Positions 1 to 10,295 are shown, numbered from the stretch's first letter. The stretch: 64,000 bases of DNA from Kushneria konosiri (GCF_002155145.1 NZ_CP021323.1:2852001-2916000), one strand, 5' to 3'. Numbers and translations are program-made. The notes: generated by a model not told the origin, from the letters alone.

Positions 1-146
1 ATGTGGATGGCCAGCGAATCTGCGCCGTGGCCGAGGACAGCGATACCGTCAGCGCCTCACTCAAGGCGATCATCTCGGGTATCAATCTGTGCAATGAAAC
101 GACCGGTGCACGGGATGGTCTGACAGCGATGGCTGACAGCGTCTGA
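1..146 (+). CDS. leuA: 2-isopropylmalate synthase, C-terminal fragment (5' end outside window)
   Basis: The reading frame is open from the window edge, with the first whole codon at base 3, to a TGA at 144-146. It encodes about 47 residues. The stretch AEDSDTVSASLKAIISGIN resembles the end of the LeuA dimerisation/leucine-binding regulatory domain, where an acidic turn is followed by an ASLKAxxSxxN helix. LeuA condenses acetyl-CoA with 2-oxoisovalerate at the entry to leucine synthesis. The other leucine genes, leuCDB, lie about 38 kb further on, so leuA stands apart from them. A hairpin terminator follows. The call rests on a short tail only; another domain-sharing acyltransferase such as a citramalate synthase cannot be excluded. 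Confidence 0.55.
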   Translation, partial: VDGQRICAVAEDSDTVSASLKAIISGINLCNETTGARDGLTAMADSV

Positions 147-171
147 TCCCTGTTGACCTGTCGCCATTAAA

Positions 172-202
172 AAGGCCTGCTGCCATCCCGGCAGCAGGCC
201 TT
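172..202. terminator. Bidirectional Rho-independent terminator
   Basis: A perfect 12-bp stem (172-183 with 191-202) encloses a 7-nt loop. Read on the minus strand it is followed by five T residues, so it best serves the FlgO-type operon arriving from the right. On the plus strand it can also stop leuA transcription. Confidence 0.75.
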
Positions 203-226
203 ATGGCGTTCTGTCTGGTATCAATC

Positions 227-781
227 CTAATAGGGTGACAGCAGCAGGGTCTGGATATCCACGTCCATGGGCACTCGAAAGCTGCTGGCGCCAAGCACCA
301 GCTGGTCAGCCAGACGAACGATCCGGGCATTAACAAACACCTCGCCTCGCGCGACGGCATAGGTGCCCAGCAAAACGGCGCTGGCATTATAGTTGTTGCC
401 CAGTCGCTGCACGTTACGAGACAGGATCAACTCGCCGGTGTACTCCTCGATATAAAGACTGTCACGCAGCTTCACCTCGATAACATTGAGGCCCTGTTCG
501 ACCAGTTTGGACATCATGGTTTCGGTCAGCGTCCGGCCGAGCGTGGAGGAGCGACCAAGCTGATCCACGTCGACAAAGGTGGTCGCAATGATGGTGTCAC
601 TGGGCGACAGACGACCATGAGCATTCCTGACCAGCTGCTCGGCAGCCGTATCAACCCGGGAAAGCAGAGTGGGGCGCTCGGGCACGGTATTGTATCCCGG
701 CAGGGAGGAGCAGCCCGTCACCAGCATGCAGAGCAGCAGTGCCACCGTTAAAGGCAGGCGAGAAAATCGTTGGCTTACCAT
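227..781 (-). CDS. FlgO-domain outer-membrane lipoprotein
   Basis: A 184-residue lipoprotein. The N-terminus is a signal peptide ending in a lipobox (LVTGC, Cys near residue 24). Residues about 60-175 match the FlgO domain: a segment TIIATTFVDVDQLGRSSTLG followed by an RTLTETMMSKLVEQGLNVIE helix and a NASAVLLGTYAVARGEVFVNARIV strand region. FlgO proteins in Vibrio are outer-membrane proteins that support flagellar motility, but the fold is also found in lipoproteins with no flagellar link. No flagellar genes are visible nearby. The ATG overlaps the last codons of the upstream lipoprotein gene by 7 nt, so the two are translationally coupled and probably act together at the outer membrane. Confidence 0.8.
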   Translation of the reverse strand: MVSQRFSRLPLTVALLLCMLVTGCSSLPGYNTVPERPTLLSRVDTAAEQLVRNAHGRLSPSDTIIATTFVDVDQLGRSSTLGRTLTETMMSKLVEQGLNVIEVKLRDSLYIEEYTGELILSRNVQRLGNNYNASAVLLGTYAVARGEVFVNARIVRLADQLVLGASSFRVPMDVDIQTLLLSPY

Positions 782-1431
782 TGCGATGAAACCCTCAGCC
801 CGCTTCGGCTTTCGTAATGATTGCTGTCACCATCATTGATGTAATAAATGTTGGAAGACGAATATAACAGCGTGTCGAACTCGCTTGCGCGAGTGGTAAT
901 GATGACTTCGGTATTGCCCACCTTGGTGATGTTACCGCCAAAAACATCAAGCAGTGCGGCGCCCGGGATCAGTGCCAGAGCCGGCTCGGACCAATGGTTG
1001 AGGGGCTGAAATGCCCATGCAACGCCTGCAGCGAGGAAGGTAAGGGCGCCCGGCGGTGGACGGATACTGCCACGGTCGCTGTGCGTGACGACCTGAACCA
1101 TCGGGTTGATGATCACGGAACCTTCGGGCTGGGTGCTGACCAGCGCGCCCTGCTGAACCAGCTGGCTTTCAAGCAGCGAATGATAGCCGCGCTCAAAAGG
1201 CGTCGACGGCTGTGGCGAGAAGACATAGAGAGGCCGGCTGCGAAGGCGCTGGTTGGCCATGATGCCGCGGGCTTCGTTGCGGGCCAGTACGTCCCAGTGA
1301 TGGGCGGCCTGCATGCGCTGCTGCTCGCTCATCTCCCAGGTGGTCGCCATGGGGGCCTGGGACGTATTGACTTTAAAACAGCCACTCAGCGTGACCGCCA
1401 GGCAGATGGCGCCCCAGATCCTTAACGACAT
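775..1431 (-). CDS. Lipoprotein of unknown function, partner of the FlgO-type protein
   Basis: About 218 residues. I chose the ATG at 1431 rather than an upstream in-frame ATG at 1476, because AAGGA lies six bases before it and it directly begins a signal peptide with lipobox VTLSGC. The mature part carries a long helical stretch (EQQRMQAAHHWDVLARNEARG) and a region resembling FlgO-like beta structure (PLYVFSPQPSTPFERGYHSL, then GNTEVIITTRASEFDTLLYS). The gene overlaps the following FlgO-domain gene by 7 nt, so both products are made together. I do not recognise a named family. A role in the same envelope assembly as its partner is inference. Confidence 0.75.
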   Translation of the reverse strand: MSLRIWGAICLAVTLSGCFKVNTSQAPMATTWEMSEQQRMQAAHHWDVLARNEARGIMANQRLRSRPLYVFSPQPSTPFERGYHSLLESQLVQQGALVSTQPEGSVIINPMVQVVTHSDRGSIRPPPGALTFLAAGVAWAFQPLNHWSEPALALIPGAALLDVFGGNITKVGNTEVIITTRASEFDTLLYSSSNIYYINDGDSNHYESRSGLRVSSQW

Positions 1432-1602
1432 GAATTTCCTTCCCTTGATGACGCAGCTCTTGTGGGTCTGTGCCATGGTTGATCAGGAAGTTCTTATCGG
1501 CCATGTGAGCGCTGGCTTGAGCCCGGCCATGACGGATCAATCGATGCCATGGCCTTGTGTCCATCAGGCAGGAAGGAGGGTGATGAGGCGGCCGGTGTCG
1601 GG

Positions 1603-1896
1603 TCAGGGAATTAGCCACGACAGGACCAGAAGCCCCAGCACCAGCCAGATCAGGCCGCCAATGATGCCGCCGCGCAGTATGGCGCGTACACCATTGACCA
1701 GCAGCAAAAGGCCAATGACCAGAATCACCAGGCTGAACAGGGAGGGGCTGATACCCAGTGAACTGGTGAGCCCATCGATGAAACCGCCCATGGCGCCAAA
1801 AAGGTTGGCGAAAATGGAGGCCAGAAATTCCACAATGGCACGAATGATGTTGCCCAGCGTTTCGCCGACCCAGCTGAAAAAACCGTCTGACTGCAT
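1603..1896 (-). CDS. Small membrane protein, unknown function
   Basis: Encodes 97 residues. An amphipathic N-terminal part contains FSWVGETLGNIIRAIVEFL, followed by a glycine-rich turn and two hydrophobic helices (about residues 53-72 and 75-96) separated by RAILRGG. GGAA lies eight bases upstream of the ATG. The product should sit in the inner membrane. It lies 30 bp downstream of nfo on the same strand and could be co-transcribed. I recognise no family. It is credible as a gene because of the continuous hydrophobic pattern, the start signal and the close spacing. Confidence 0.65.
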   Translation of the reverse strand: MQSDGFFSWVGETLGNIIRAIVEFLASIFANLFGAMGGFIDGLTSSLGISPSLFSLVILVIGLLLLVNGVRAILRGGIIGGLIWLVLGLLVLSWLIP

Positions 1897-1926
1897 GGTG
1901 AAGTTTCCGCTAAAGATGAGAGTGCG

Positions 1927-2781
1927 TCAGTTGCCAGGGGTACCGGCCTGCGCGCGCAGCCAGGCGATTTCCTGATCCCATATGGCAGGCTCGATGGTTT
2001 CCAGAATCATGGGAATATCACCAATCCGAGGGTCCTGCATGATGGCCTTGAAGGCATCACTGCCGATATTGCCCTGGCCCAGACTGTGATGGCGATCCAC
2101 GCGGCTGCCCAGCGTGCTTTTGGCATCATTGAGATGCATGCCACACAAATACTCAAGGCCGACTACTGATTCCAGTTCATCCAGAACTGCCCGGGTAGAC
2201 GCTTCTGTGCGCAGGTCGTAGCCACCGGCGAAGGCATGGCAGGTATCGATACAGACACCGACGCGTGATTTGTCATCCACCTGCTCGATGATTTCTGCAA
2301 GCTGTTCGAAACGATAGCCCAGATTGCTGCCCTGACCGGCCGTATTTTCGATGACAGCAGTTACCCCACGGGTTTGCGCCAGAGCCTCATTGATGGACTC
2401 GGCAATGATCTTTAGACATTCACTTTCGCTGATCTTTCGCAGATGGCTGCCCGGGTGAAAATTGAGAAGGGTCAGTCCAAGCTGCTCGCAGCGCTGCATC
2501 TCATCGAGAAAGGCCGCGCGCGATTTGGCCAGCCCTTCGGCTTCCGGATGACCCTGATTGATCAGGTAACTGTCATGAGGAAGAATCTGCGCGGGTGTAA
2601 AACCATGATGGTGGCAGGCCTTTTTGAACGCCTCGATGACGTTGTCGTCGAGCGGTTTGGCCTTCCACTGACGCTGATTTTTGGTAAACAGCGCAAAGGC
2701 ATTGGCCCCAATGTCCACGGCGCGTTTGATCGCCTGGTCAACGCCGCCGGCGGCGCTGACGTGTGCTCCAATATAATGCAT
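1927..2781 (-). CDS. nfo: Endonuclease IV (AP endonuclease)
   Basis: Cuts DNA 5' to abasic sites and trims damaged 3' ends in base-excision repair. The 284-residue frame from ATG 2781 ([13 protein letters not shown]) aligns without gaps to E. coli Nfo from its first residue. It keeps the signature segments for the three-metal site: [50 protein letters not shown], [24 protein letters not shown] and ILETIEP. An upstream in-frame start at 2814 would add 11 residues that other Nfo proteins lack, so the inner ATG is preferred although neither start has a strong ribosome binding site. The gene stands alone apart from the small membrane protein downstream. Confidence 0.95.
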   Translation of the reverse strand: MHYIGAHVSAAGGVDQAIKRAVDIGANAFALFTKNQRQWKAKPLDDNVIEAFKKACHHHGFTPAQILPHDSYLINQGHPEAEGLAKSRAAFLDEMQRCEQLGLTLLNFHPGSHLRKISESECLKIIAESINEALAQTRGVTAVIENTAGQGSNLGYRFEQLAEIIEQVDDKSRVGVCIDTCHAFAGGYDLRTEASTRAVLDELESVVGLEYLCGMHLNDAKSTLGSRVDRHHSLGQGNIGSDAFKAIMQDPRIGDIPMILETIEPAIWDQEIAWLRAQAGTPGN

Positions 2782-2859
2782 GTCGCGATCGATCCCAGAG
2801 CCTAAATACACCATTATGACAGCCGCCGGGACAGAGCTCCATGTCAGGCATGCCGGCCC

Positions 2860-3456
2860 TCACGGTGTGTTGTCAAATGCCAGTGCGTCATTAACGTCTT
2901 CCAGTCTTGCCATGGCAGCGTCGATCGTGAACGCAGGAGTGCGCGGTGGATCGAACACGTCACCACGGACGCCCTGGACAATATGTTCGATGGACAGACA
3001 GCTACCACCCGTGACGCCGCGCCAGGCTCTGACCTGTCGATAGTGGCTCATGCCGGCATCGCTGATTTCAAAACGTGTAAAGGGATGACCATCGATCATG
3101 GTGGGTGTACCGGTCAGTGTCTGACCGGCGCGCTCGGGATGGGTGCAATGTGCCACGATTTCGGGGTTGTGGCTGCGCCCCAGCAGCCACCAGCCGCTTC
3201 TGATGTCATCGGAGTCTGGCAGTTTTAAAAGCACCGGTCTCTGACCGGCCCCGGGGTTGGTGCTCAGGCTGCTCCAGCCGGGATCATCAAATCCGGAGCC
3301 ATCAAAGCGATCCACCCTGACCAGATCACTGTTCGTCAGTGTCAGGATGTCATCCTGATAAAACGGTGGCGGGGTGGAGGGTGCCGACTGGCAGCCCCAA
3401 AGGACTGCCCCGATCATCCCCATGGTCATGACTTGCAGCACTGTCGGCCTCATCAC
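2860..3456 (-). CDS. Lipoprotein of unknown function coupled to the YfdC-type channel
   Basis: A 198-residue protein with a lipoprotein signal (AVLWGC, Cys near residue 22). The mature part contains a GRSHNPEIVAHCTHPERAGQ segment and further single cysteines, but I recognise no domain. The ATG overlaps the stop of the upstream channel gene (ATGA, 3453-3456), so translation is coupled to it. The product should be anchored in the periplasmic face of a membrane. Involvement in the same process as the channel is inference from the overlap alone. Confidence 0.7.
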   Translation of the reverse strand: MMRPTVLQVMTMGMIGAVLWGCQSAPSTPPPFYQDDILTLTNSDLVRVDRFDGSGFDDPGWSSLSTNPGAGQRPVLLKLPDSDDIRSGWWLLGRSHNPEIVAHCTHPERAGQTLTGTPTMIDGHPFTRFEISDAGMSHYRQVRAWRGVTGGSCLSIEHIVQGVRGDVFDPPRTPAFTIDAAMARLEDVNDALAFDNTP

Positions 3457-4460
3457 GCTTTGTCACGTTTGTACGACGACGTGCCCTTCCCATGTCGTGT
3501 TGCCTTGTCAGCGCCATGACGTCGTTGAATCAACCCCTGTTTGCACTCCTTCTGGGCTTCCAGATCGCCGCGGATCTGCGCATGGCTGATCAAGGAAAAG
3601 ATAAACGTGCCACCGACCACATTGCCGGCAAGCGTCGGAAGGGCAAAGCGGAAAAGGAAATCGCTCCAGTCGGCATTGCCTGAAAACACCATGTAAAACA
3701 TTTCACTGGCACCCACGACAATATGCGCAAAGCCGCCAATGGCCATGACGTAGGTAATGATCAGAATGATCCAGACCTTGGCCTGATCAGCCGCCGGTAT
3801 CAGCCATACCAGAGTGGCAATCATCCAGCCGGCCAGAATGGCGCTCGAAAACATCTCGAATGGTGACTTTTCCATGAGATGATGGCCCAGCGTGATAAAG
3901 GCCTCATGTGTCGACGGATCGAACATCGGCATTTTCAAAAAGGTGATGGCTGACAGGGCAGCGCCCACCATATTGCCGATCAGGACCACACCCCACAGTC
4001 TGCCCAGGGCGCCAAAATTGGCCATCGTGGGATGGCTCATGACCGGCAGGACGGCCGTCACGGTATTTTCCGTAAACAGCTGCTGGCGAGCCAGAATCAC
4101 GACAATAAAGCCGATCGTGTACCCCAGACACTCGATCATGAAACCTGCGCCCGTGTCCGGCAGTTGCGCATGCATAAGACCGCGCGCCACCATGGAAAAA
4201 CTCATGGAAATGCCGGCGGCGATGGCGGACCATAAAAGCGCCATCGAATCGCGGGCCAGTTCCTTTTGTCCATCCTTGCGAAGTCGCTGGTGAACCGCGG
4301 CCGCCTGAGAAGGCAGCTCCTGAGCTTTCTCTTCCTCACCATTGGCGTGTTGGTCAGAAACGCTTCCTGAAGGGGCCTCCTGTGGTTCCTGCTCCGAGAC
4401 TTCTGCATCCAGTCCGCCTTCAAAATCATCTTCTGCGTGCTGTTTTTCTTCTTGGCTCAT
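3453..4460 (-). CDS. yfdC: YfdC-family formate/nitrite transporter (FNT) channel protein
   Basis: A 335-residue inner-membrane protein, closely similar to E. coli YfdC. A charged cytoplasmic N-terminus of about 65 residues is followed by six membrane helices with FNT signatures (RDSMALLWSAIAAGISM, LARQQLFTENTVTAVLPVM, HIVVGASEMFYMVFSG, FALPTLAGNVVGGTFIFSLISHAQIR). The channel substrate of YfdC is not established; the family carries small monovalent acids such as formate, nitrite or hydrosulfide. I use ATG 4460 because AAGAAGG precedes it; the in-frame ATG at 4496 has no ribosome binding site. It is coupled to the downstream lipoprotein and divergent from the MFS exporter. Confidence 0.9.
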   Translation of the reverse strand: MSQEEKQHAEDDFEGGLDAEVSEQEPQEAPSGSVSDQHANGEEEKAQELPSQAAAVHQRLRKDGQKELARDSMALLWSAIAAGISMSFSMVARGLMHAQLPDTGAGFMIECLGYTIGFIVVILARQQLFTENTVTAVLPVMSHPTMANFGALGRLWGVVLIGNMVGAALSAITFLKMPMFDPSTHEAFITLGHHLMEKSPFEMFSSAILAGWMIATLVWLIPAADQAKVWIILIITYVMAIGGFAHIVVGASEMFYMVFSGNADWSDFLFRFALPTLAGNVVGGTFIFSLISHAQIRGDLEAQKECKQGLIQRRHGADKATRHGKGTSSYKRDKA

Positions 4461-4596
4461 AGCGATACGCGCCTTCTTGTTGTGGCGAGGGTCCATAGGC
4501 TTAGCGTAGCCGGACCGCTTTCAAACTGATAGCAGGTGTTGGCCGACTCCAGCGTAGTCTGTACAGTGCCTTTTCTTCTTGTAAAAGAGTCTGATA

Positions 4597-5790
4597 ATGG
4601 GCATTTCCTCCGGCAATCGACGCCTGATTGCCATGATGATGGCGCTGATCGTGCTTACTCCGCTGGGCGTCGATATCTTTTTACCTTCCCTGCCCATGGT
4701 CGCGCAGGACTTTGCCCTGGATACCGCCAGTATCAAGTGGTCCATTACGCTATATCTGATCAGCATGGGGGTTGGTCAGCTGGTGGCCGGTCCGCTGGTA
4801 GACAGTCTCGGACGACGGCCCATGGCGATTGTCGGGGCGTTTGTGTATGGCCTGGCTGCGGCGATGTGCTTGATGGCCGACCAGGTCATGCTGTTTTACG
4901 TCGGACGCCTGCTTCAGGGGCTGGGCGCGTCACTGGCCACCGTCGTGGCGTTTTCCTGCGTGAGAGATCGTTTTGAGGGGGAGCGGCGAGCGGGCATCTA
5001 TAGCTTTTTGAATGCAGCCGTCTGTGTGGTGCCGGCACTGGCCCCCCTGCTGGGAAGCCTGTTGGCCGCTTTCTGGCACTGGCGTGTCAGTTTTGTTTTC
5101 ATGACGGTCTTCGCGCTGGCGGTTGCGATGTTTTGTCTGTGGGGGCTGGAAGAGACCCGACCGGTCAGAGAACATAAAAGCCGCCTTTCTCATTATGGAC
5201 GTGATGTGGCTGCCATTCTGAGTGATGGCCAGTTTGTCTTTCATGTTCTGATCGCCATGACCGGCATGACCGTCATTCTTGTCTATGTCACGACATCGCC
5301 AATACTTCTGATCGACCAGGCCGGCTTGAGCGAGCTGGCTTTTGGCGGCTGGTTTGGCACCATCGCGGCCATTAACGTAGTGGCTTATTTTCTCGCCCCA
5401 CGGCTGATCTCGTCTCTGGGGCAGCATCGCGCCATTCAGGCAGGGCTCGTTGTCATGGTCATTGGTGGCTTCTGTCATGCCTTGTTTTATAGTGCTTTCG
5501 GTTCGGGCGTGGCGTCCTTCATGCTGCCCAATGCCGTCATGGTGACCGGCTTTTCATTAACGCTGGGGGCTGCATTGAGTCTGGCACTTGAGCCCTATGC
5601 AGATAGAGCAGGGCTTGCTTCATCGCTGGCGGGATGTTGTCAGATGGGCGGTGGTGCGCTGATGGCCTCACTACTGACATGGTTGCCGCTATCGCCTCAG
5701 TGGATACTGGCGCTGACCGGCATTCTGGGCGCGGGGGGGCTTTTGTTGACGGCATTGATGGTATGCCATCGGCACCGGGTGCTCGCATGA
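4597..5790 (+). CDS. Bcr/CflA-family multidrug MFS exporter
   Basis: A 397-residue, 12-helix major facilitator. It shows the drug:H+ antiporter features of the Bcr/CflA group: LTPLGVDIFLPSLPMVAQDF in helix 1, motif A in loop 2-3 (GPLVDSLGRRP), and GRLLQGLGASLATVVAFSCVRDRF in helices 4-5, followed by a motif-C-like AAVCVVPALAPLLGSLL. E. coli members export bicyclomycin, sulfonamides and cysteine. The substrate here cannot be read from sequence. The gene is single, divergent from the YfdC-type gene, with about 340 bp before opgG. Confidence 0.9.
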   Translation: MGISSGNRRLIAMMMALIVLTPLGVDIFLPSLPMVAQDFALDTASIKWSITLYLISMGVGQLVAGPLVDSLGRRPMAIVGAFVYGLAAAMCLMADQVMLFYVGRLLQGLGASLATVVAFSCVRDRFEGERRAGIYSFLNAAVCVVPALAPLLGSLLAAFWHWRVSFVFMTVFALAVAMFCLWGLEETRPVREHKSRLSHYGRDVAAILSDGQFVFHVLIAMTGMTVILVYVTTSPILLIDQAGLSELAFGGWFGTIAAINVVAYFLAPRLISSLGQHRAIQAGLVVMVIGGFCHALFYSAFGSGVASFMLPNAVMVTGFSLTLGAALSLALEPYADRAGLASSLAGCCQMGGGALMASLLTWLPLSPQWILALTGILGAGGLLLTALMVCHRHRVLA

Positions 5791-6137
5791 CCGGTTAAAT
5801 CTGTTATCGACGTGTCACCGGGTGGTAAAAAAAGACAGCGTTTCATTATGACTACTGAGAAAAAGCCCTGCCAACGCTAGAATGGCGCACGTATGCACAT
5901 CCAATGCATGACATATCCTGGGTCGCTGCGGCACTTTGGGACGTATCGTGCGTACAAAAGTGACGTAGAATGCTGCGCCTGAGCTGCTGGTATAAAGGTG
6001 CAGGGTCGTGGTAAACAGGCCTGCTGAATTCAACAATGCATACGCTGCCGTGTATGGCTGCCCTGAGCATTTTCCTGCATGGCAGTGATGGTATGAACCA
6101 TACCTTTTTTAAATACCAGGGCACTTCAAGGATGCTT
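5791..6137 (+). promoter_or_regulatory. Leader and promoter region of opgGH
   Basis: A 347-bp non-coding stretch ahead of opgG. The best sigma-70 match is CTGAGA (5855-5860), a 17-bp spacer, then TAGAAT (5878-5883). This would give a leader of about 250 nt. No terminator with a clear stem is seen after the MFS gene. Minus-strand frames here lack start signals and show no family resemblance. Confidence 0.35.
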
Positions 6138-7733
6138 ATGAGGAATGTTGCTGTGACGTCTTATCTGAAAACCTCCGGTAGTTTCGCGGCTTACGCTACC
6201 CTGAAAAAAAGTGCCTTGCTGGCTTTCGGAGTGGCTTCCCTGTTTTCCGCTCAGGCCGTACTTGCATTTGACTTCAATGATGTCAGCCAGGAGGCTCAGG
6301 AGCTTGCACAGCGTGGATACACTGCGCCTCAAGGCAATCTCCCGGAATCCCTTGCCGGATTGAACTTTCAGCAATATCAACAGATTCAATACAAGCCTGC
6401 TCAATCTCACTGGCGCAGCGACAACCTGAGATTTGATCTGGGGTTTTTTCACGAAGGCATGCACTACAACACGCCGGTGACCATCAATGAGGTCAACGGT
6501 GATGACGTACAGGAATTGAAATTCTCTCCGGATAATTTCAAATACGGCAACCTTGATGTTGACAGATCAAAGTTCAAGGACCTTGGTTTTGCCGGTTTCA
6601 AGATCAACTACGGCGACAGTCCCGATAAGAAAAGCGAATCGATGGTCTTTCTGGGCGCCAGCTATTTTCGTGTCGCAGGTCAGAACCAGCGCTATGGTCT
6701 TTCAAGCCGTGGCCTTGCCATCGATACCGGGCTCAATTCAGGAGAAGAGTTTCCGCGGTTCAAGGAGTTCTGGGTGGTTAAACCCCAGGGAGATGATCGC
6801 TATCTGACCATCTATGCGCTGCTGGATTCGCCCAGCGCGACCGGTGCCTATCGCTTTATTCTGCGCCCGGGGCAGGACAGTGTCGTTGATGTGCAGTCTC
6901 GTCTTTTCCTGCGTCGTCAGGTCACCAAGCTGGGCATAGCGCCGCTGACCAGCATGTACCTGTTCGGTCCTGAACAGCCGTCCAGCAGCAGCAATTATCG
7001 TCCTGCCATTCATGACTCCAATGGCCTGCTGCTGGCCACAGGTGACGGGCAATGGCTGTGGCGTCCGCTGTCCAACCCCAAGCGTCTTTCCGTGGACACT
7101 TTCCCGGCCAACAATCCGCGCGGTATGGGGCTTTTGCAGCGTGACCATGATTTCGGTGACTATCAGGACATCGAAAATCGTTACGACCTGCGCCCGAGTG
7201 CGTGGATCGAGCCGCAAAACACCTGGGGCGACGGACAGGTAGAACTTGTCCAGATTCCAACGCCGGATGAAACCAACGACAACATTGTCAGCTTCTGGCG
7301 CCCGACGCAGGAATTGCCGACCAACCAGCCGCTGGATTTCAATTACACCATCAACTGGACGCTCAATGAGGCGCGCTATCATACGCCTGATCTGGGCTGG
7401 GTCGCCCAGACTCGTCGTGCTCGCGGTGAAACGGTTCAGGACAACCTGGTGCGCAAAAGCGATGACAGCACGATGTATGTGATCGATTTCGTGGGTCCGA
7501 ATCTCAAGTCGCCGGGCAGCAATGACAATGTTCAGGCAGACGTCAATCTTGGCGATAACGGCCAGGTTGTACGTAGTGACGTGGTCCGCAATCCTGCCAT
7601 GGGTGGCTACCGCCTGAAGCTGAGCGTCAAGGCCAACGACACCTCGAAGCCGGTCAACATGAAGGCCTTCCTGAAAAATGGTGACTCGCGTCTGACGGAA
7701 ACCTGGAACTACGTGCTGCCTGCCAATGAGTGA
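6138..7733 (+). CDS. opgG: Periplasmic glucan biosynthesis protein OpgG (MdoG)
   Basis: Periplasmic protein that, with OpgH, builds osmoregulated periplasmic beta-glucans. I chose ATG 6138, which has AAGGA seven bases upstream. A signal peptide follows (hydrophobic stretch about residues 22-43, cleaved near AVLAFDF), leaving a mature protein of about 490 residues, the family size. MdoG-family segments include [67 protein letters not shown] and a C-terminal beta-sandwich. Other in-frame starts lie at 6036, 6093 and 6132, and GTG 6153 also has AGGA before it. The stop overlaps opgH by 8 nt, so the two are translationally coupled. Confidence 0.95.
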   Translation: MRNVAVTSYLKTSGSFAAYATLKKSALLAFGVASLFSAQAVLAFDFNDVSQEAQELAQRGYTAPQGNLPESLAGLNFQQYQQIQYKPAQSHWRSDNLRFDLGFFHEGMHYNTPVTINEVNGDDVQELKFSPDNFKYGNLDVDRSKFKDLGFAGFKINYGDSPDKKSESMVFLGASYFRVAGQNQRYGLSSRGLAIDTGLNSGEEFPRFKEFWVVKPQGDDRYLTIYALLDSPSATGAYRFILRPGQDSVVDVQSRLFLRRQVTKLGIAPLTSMYLFGPEQPSSSSNYRPAIHDSNGLLLATGDGQWLWRPLSNPKRLSVDTFPANNPRGMGLLQRDHDFGDYQDIENRYDLRPSAWIEPQNTWGDGQVELVQIPTPDETNDNIVSFWRPTQELPTNQPLDFNYTINWTLNEARYHTPDLGWVAQTRRARGETVQDNLVRKSDDSTMYVIDFVGPNLKSPGSNDNVQADVNLGDNGQVVRSDVVRNPAMGGYRLKLSVKANDTSKPVNMKAFLKNGDSRLTETWNYVLPANE

Positions 7734-10221
7734 TGATGCCTATTCAAGCCCGGCCCGGGCCTATCTTGAGCGCCTGGCGCTCGGGACCCGGGACCTGGGT
7801 AATCGACGAGAGCTGCTGGAGCTGGCTTCTCAGGATACGCCGCTGTTCAAGGTTCACGAAGACGTCGGCAAGCAAAGCCTCCAGCAGGACGACCCGGCCA
7901 GCGCCTCTGTTCTGAGGCGCCTGGAGCTGGCCTATGGGACGGCCCCTCTGGCGCCGCCCGAAGTGCTTGGGACCGACAAGGTAGGGCGCGTGTGTCTCAA
8001 GACCATGCCGCCCATCAATCGTACCTCGATTGCACCACACCCCTGGACCACCAGTCCGATCAAGCGGCTAAAAAAGGGCTATCACCTGCGCCGCGGTAAT
8101 TTAAAACCGCGGGTTCGCAAGACCCAGGCCCCTGAAGCGCCTACTGCGCCGCGCTGGAAGATGGTGGGTACCATGCGCCGCTGGACGCTGTTGCTGCTGG
8201 TCATGGTGCAAAGCGCAGTGGCGGTCTGGTACATGAGTACCGTTTTGCCTTACCAGGGCGCACAGCTGCTTGAAGTGCTGGAACTTGTGCTCTTTGCGTT
8301 GCTGTTTTGCTGGGTGTCGGCTGGTTTCTGGACGGCGCTGATGGGCTTCTTTCAGCTTTTAAAAGGCCGGGATAAATACAGCATCTCGGCGACCAGTGCC
8401 GGGGATGAGCCGATCGATCCTTCGGCCAGAACCGCCATCGTCATGCCGATCTGCAACGAAGACGTCAACCGCGTCTTTGCCGGTCTCAAGGCCACCTATG
8501 AGTCCGTTCAGCGTAGTGGCAACATCGAGCATTTCGATTTTCACGTGCTCAGTGACAGCTATGATCCCGACACCTGTGTGGCGGAAAACCATGCATGGTT
8601 GAGGCTGTGCCGCGAAGTGGGTGGGTTCGGTCGAATCTTCTATCGCCGCCGCTCTCGAAGGGTCAAGAAAAAGAGCGGCAATATCGATGACTTCTGCCGT
8701 CGCTTTGGTGCCAACTATCGCTACATGCTGGTCATGGACGCCGATAGTGTCATGAGCGGTCGCTGTCTGACCCGACTGGTACAGCTGATGGAAGCCAATC
8801 CGGATGCCGGTATTATTCAATCGGCGCCGTTGGCAGCAGGCAGTAACAATCTCTATGCCCGTCTTCAGCAGTTTGCCACAAGGGTGTATGGACCGCTTTT
8901 CACGGCAGGCCTGCACTTCTGGCAGTTGGGAGAATCTCACTACTGGGGGCATAATGCGATCATTCGTGTTGAGCCTTTCATGTATTACTGCTCGCTGGCC
9001 CCGCTGCCGGGCAAGGGTGCCCTGTCGGGTGAAATCCTCTCCCATGACTTTGTCGAAGCCGCGCTGATGCGTCGTGCCGGCTGGGGAGTCTGGATCGCCT
9101 ATGACATGCCGGGAAGCTATGAAGAAATGCCGCCCAACCTGATCGATGAGCTACAACGCGATCGGCGTTGGTGTCAGGGCAACATCATGAACTTCCGCCT
9201 GTTTCTGGTGCGTGGTATGCACCCGGTTCACCGTGCGGTCTTTCTGACCGGTGTCATGTCGTATCTGTCGGCGCCGCTGTGGTTCCTGTTTTTGATGCTG
9301 TCCACGGCGCTTCTGGCCGTGCATACCCTGACCACGCCCGAGTATTTCACCGAGCCCATGCAGCTTTTCCCGCGCTGGCCAGAGTGGCATCCGGGCAGGG
9401 CGGTAGCACTCTTTTCCACCACGCTGACCCTGTTGTTTTTGCCCAAGATCCTGAGCGTGATCGTGATCTGGGCCAAGGGGCCACGCTATTACGGTGGCGC
9501 CATACGTCTGGGGCTGTCGATGGTGATCGAGTCACTGATCTCGATGCTGTTGGCGCCGGTACGCATGCTGTTCCATACCCGCTTTGTACTGGCGGCCCTG
9601 ATGGGCATCGAGGTCAAGTGGAAGTCGCCGCAACGCGATTTCAGTGAGACGACCTGGAAGGACGCCTTCATGCGTCACGGCGGGCAAACCGTGTTCGGCA
9701 TTATCTGGACGCTGTTCGTTTTGTGGCTGGACCCGCTGTTTCTGCTCTGGCTCTGGCCGATCGTTGGGGCGCTGATGCTGTCAATTCCGGTCTCGGTCAT
9801 TACCAGCAAGGTCGGGTTGGGTCGTGCTGCCTTCAGGGGCCGCATGTTCCTGATCCCCGAAGAGTCGAATCCGCCGCGTGAACTGCGAGCGACCTGGCGA
9901 TTTGTGCGTAACTCGCGTCATCAGCCTCCGGCACCGACCTTTGTGCAAACGGTGGTCGATCCCATCGATAATGCGCTGGGTTGTGCCATGGGTGTGGCAC
10001 GTCACAACAAGTCCGAGGCGATCGAGTCGCAGCGTCAGGCGATGGTACGCCAGGCGCTGGTCGGCGGTCCGGACAAGATGCCCAACAAGGAAAAGCTGCT
10101 GGTATTGGATGATCCGATCATGCTGTCCAGACTGCACTATCAGGTCTGGGACCGCAGCCATCAGTATCCTGCCTGGATCGATGAAGCCTATGCCGATGAT
10201 CCACCGCCGCGCTTTATCTAG
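7726..10221 (+). CDS. opgH: Membrane glucosyltransferase OpgH (MdoH)
   Basis: Inner-membrane family 2 glycosyltransferase that polymerises glucose from UDP-glucose into the glucan backbone and passes it to the periplasm. The protein has 831 residues (E. coli 847). A long cytoplasmic N-terminus with an [19 protein letters not shown] linker comes first, then two helices (about 150-210), then the GT2 domain with VMPICNEDV, the MDADS metal motif near residue 338 and the processive RDRRW motif near 477. Several helices and a cytoplasmic tail follow. The start overlaps opgG by 8 nt and a strong terminator follows, making a two-gene operon. In E. coli OpgH also couples cell size to UDP-glucose; whether that holds here is unknown. 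Confidence 0.97.
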   Translation: MSDDAYSSPARAYLERLALGTRDLGNRRELLELASQDTPLFKVHEDVGKQSLQQDDPASASVLRRLELAYGTAPLAPPEVLGTDKVGRVCLKTMPPINRTSIAPHPWTTSPIKRLKKGYHLRRGNLKPRVRKTQAPEAPTAPRWKMVGTMRRWTLLLLVMVQSAVAVWYMSTVLPYQGAQLLEVLELVLFALLFCWVSAGFWTALMGFFQLLKGRDKYSISATSAGDEPIDPSARTAIVMPICNEDVNRVFAGLKATYESVQRSGNIEHFDFHVLSDSYDPDTCVAENHAWLRLCREVGGFGRIFYRRRSRRVKKKSGNIDDFCRRFGANYRYMLVMDADSVMSGRCLTRLVQLMEANPDAGIIQSAPLAAGSNNLYARLQQFATRVYGPLFTAGLHFWQLGESHYWGHNAIIRVEPFMYYCSLAPLPGKGALSGEILSHDFVEAALMRRAGWGVWIAYDMPGSYEEMPPNLIDELQRDRRWCQGNIMNFRLFLVRGMHPVHRAVFLTGVMSYLSAPLWFLFLMLSTALLAVHTLTTPEYFTEPMQLFPRWPEWHPGRAVALFSTTLTLLFLPKILSVIVIWAKGPRYYGGAIRLGLSMVIESLISMLLAPVRMLFHTRFVLAALMGIEVKWKSPQRDFSETTWKDAFMRHGGQTVFGIIWTLFVLWLDPLFLLWLWPIVGALMLSIPVSVITSKVGLGRAAFRGRMFLIPEESNPPRELRATWRFVRNSRHQPPAPTFVQTVVDPIDNALGCAMGVARHNKSEAIESQRQAMVRQALVGGPDKMPNKEKLLVLDDPIMLSRLHYQVWDRSHQYPAWIDEAYADDPPPRFI

Positions 10222-10264
10222 AAGCGCACCCCGGTTCGTCTGCGAGTAAAACAGTCTGATCCTG

Positions 10265-10295
10265 AAAGGCCCTGCCACTGGCAGGGCCTTTTTTA
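10265..10295 (+). terminator. Rho-independent terminator of opgGH
   Basis: A 12-bp stem (10265-10276 with 10280-10291), a 3-nt loop, and a T-run at the end, 44 bp after the opgH stop. Confidence 0.9.
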
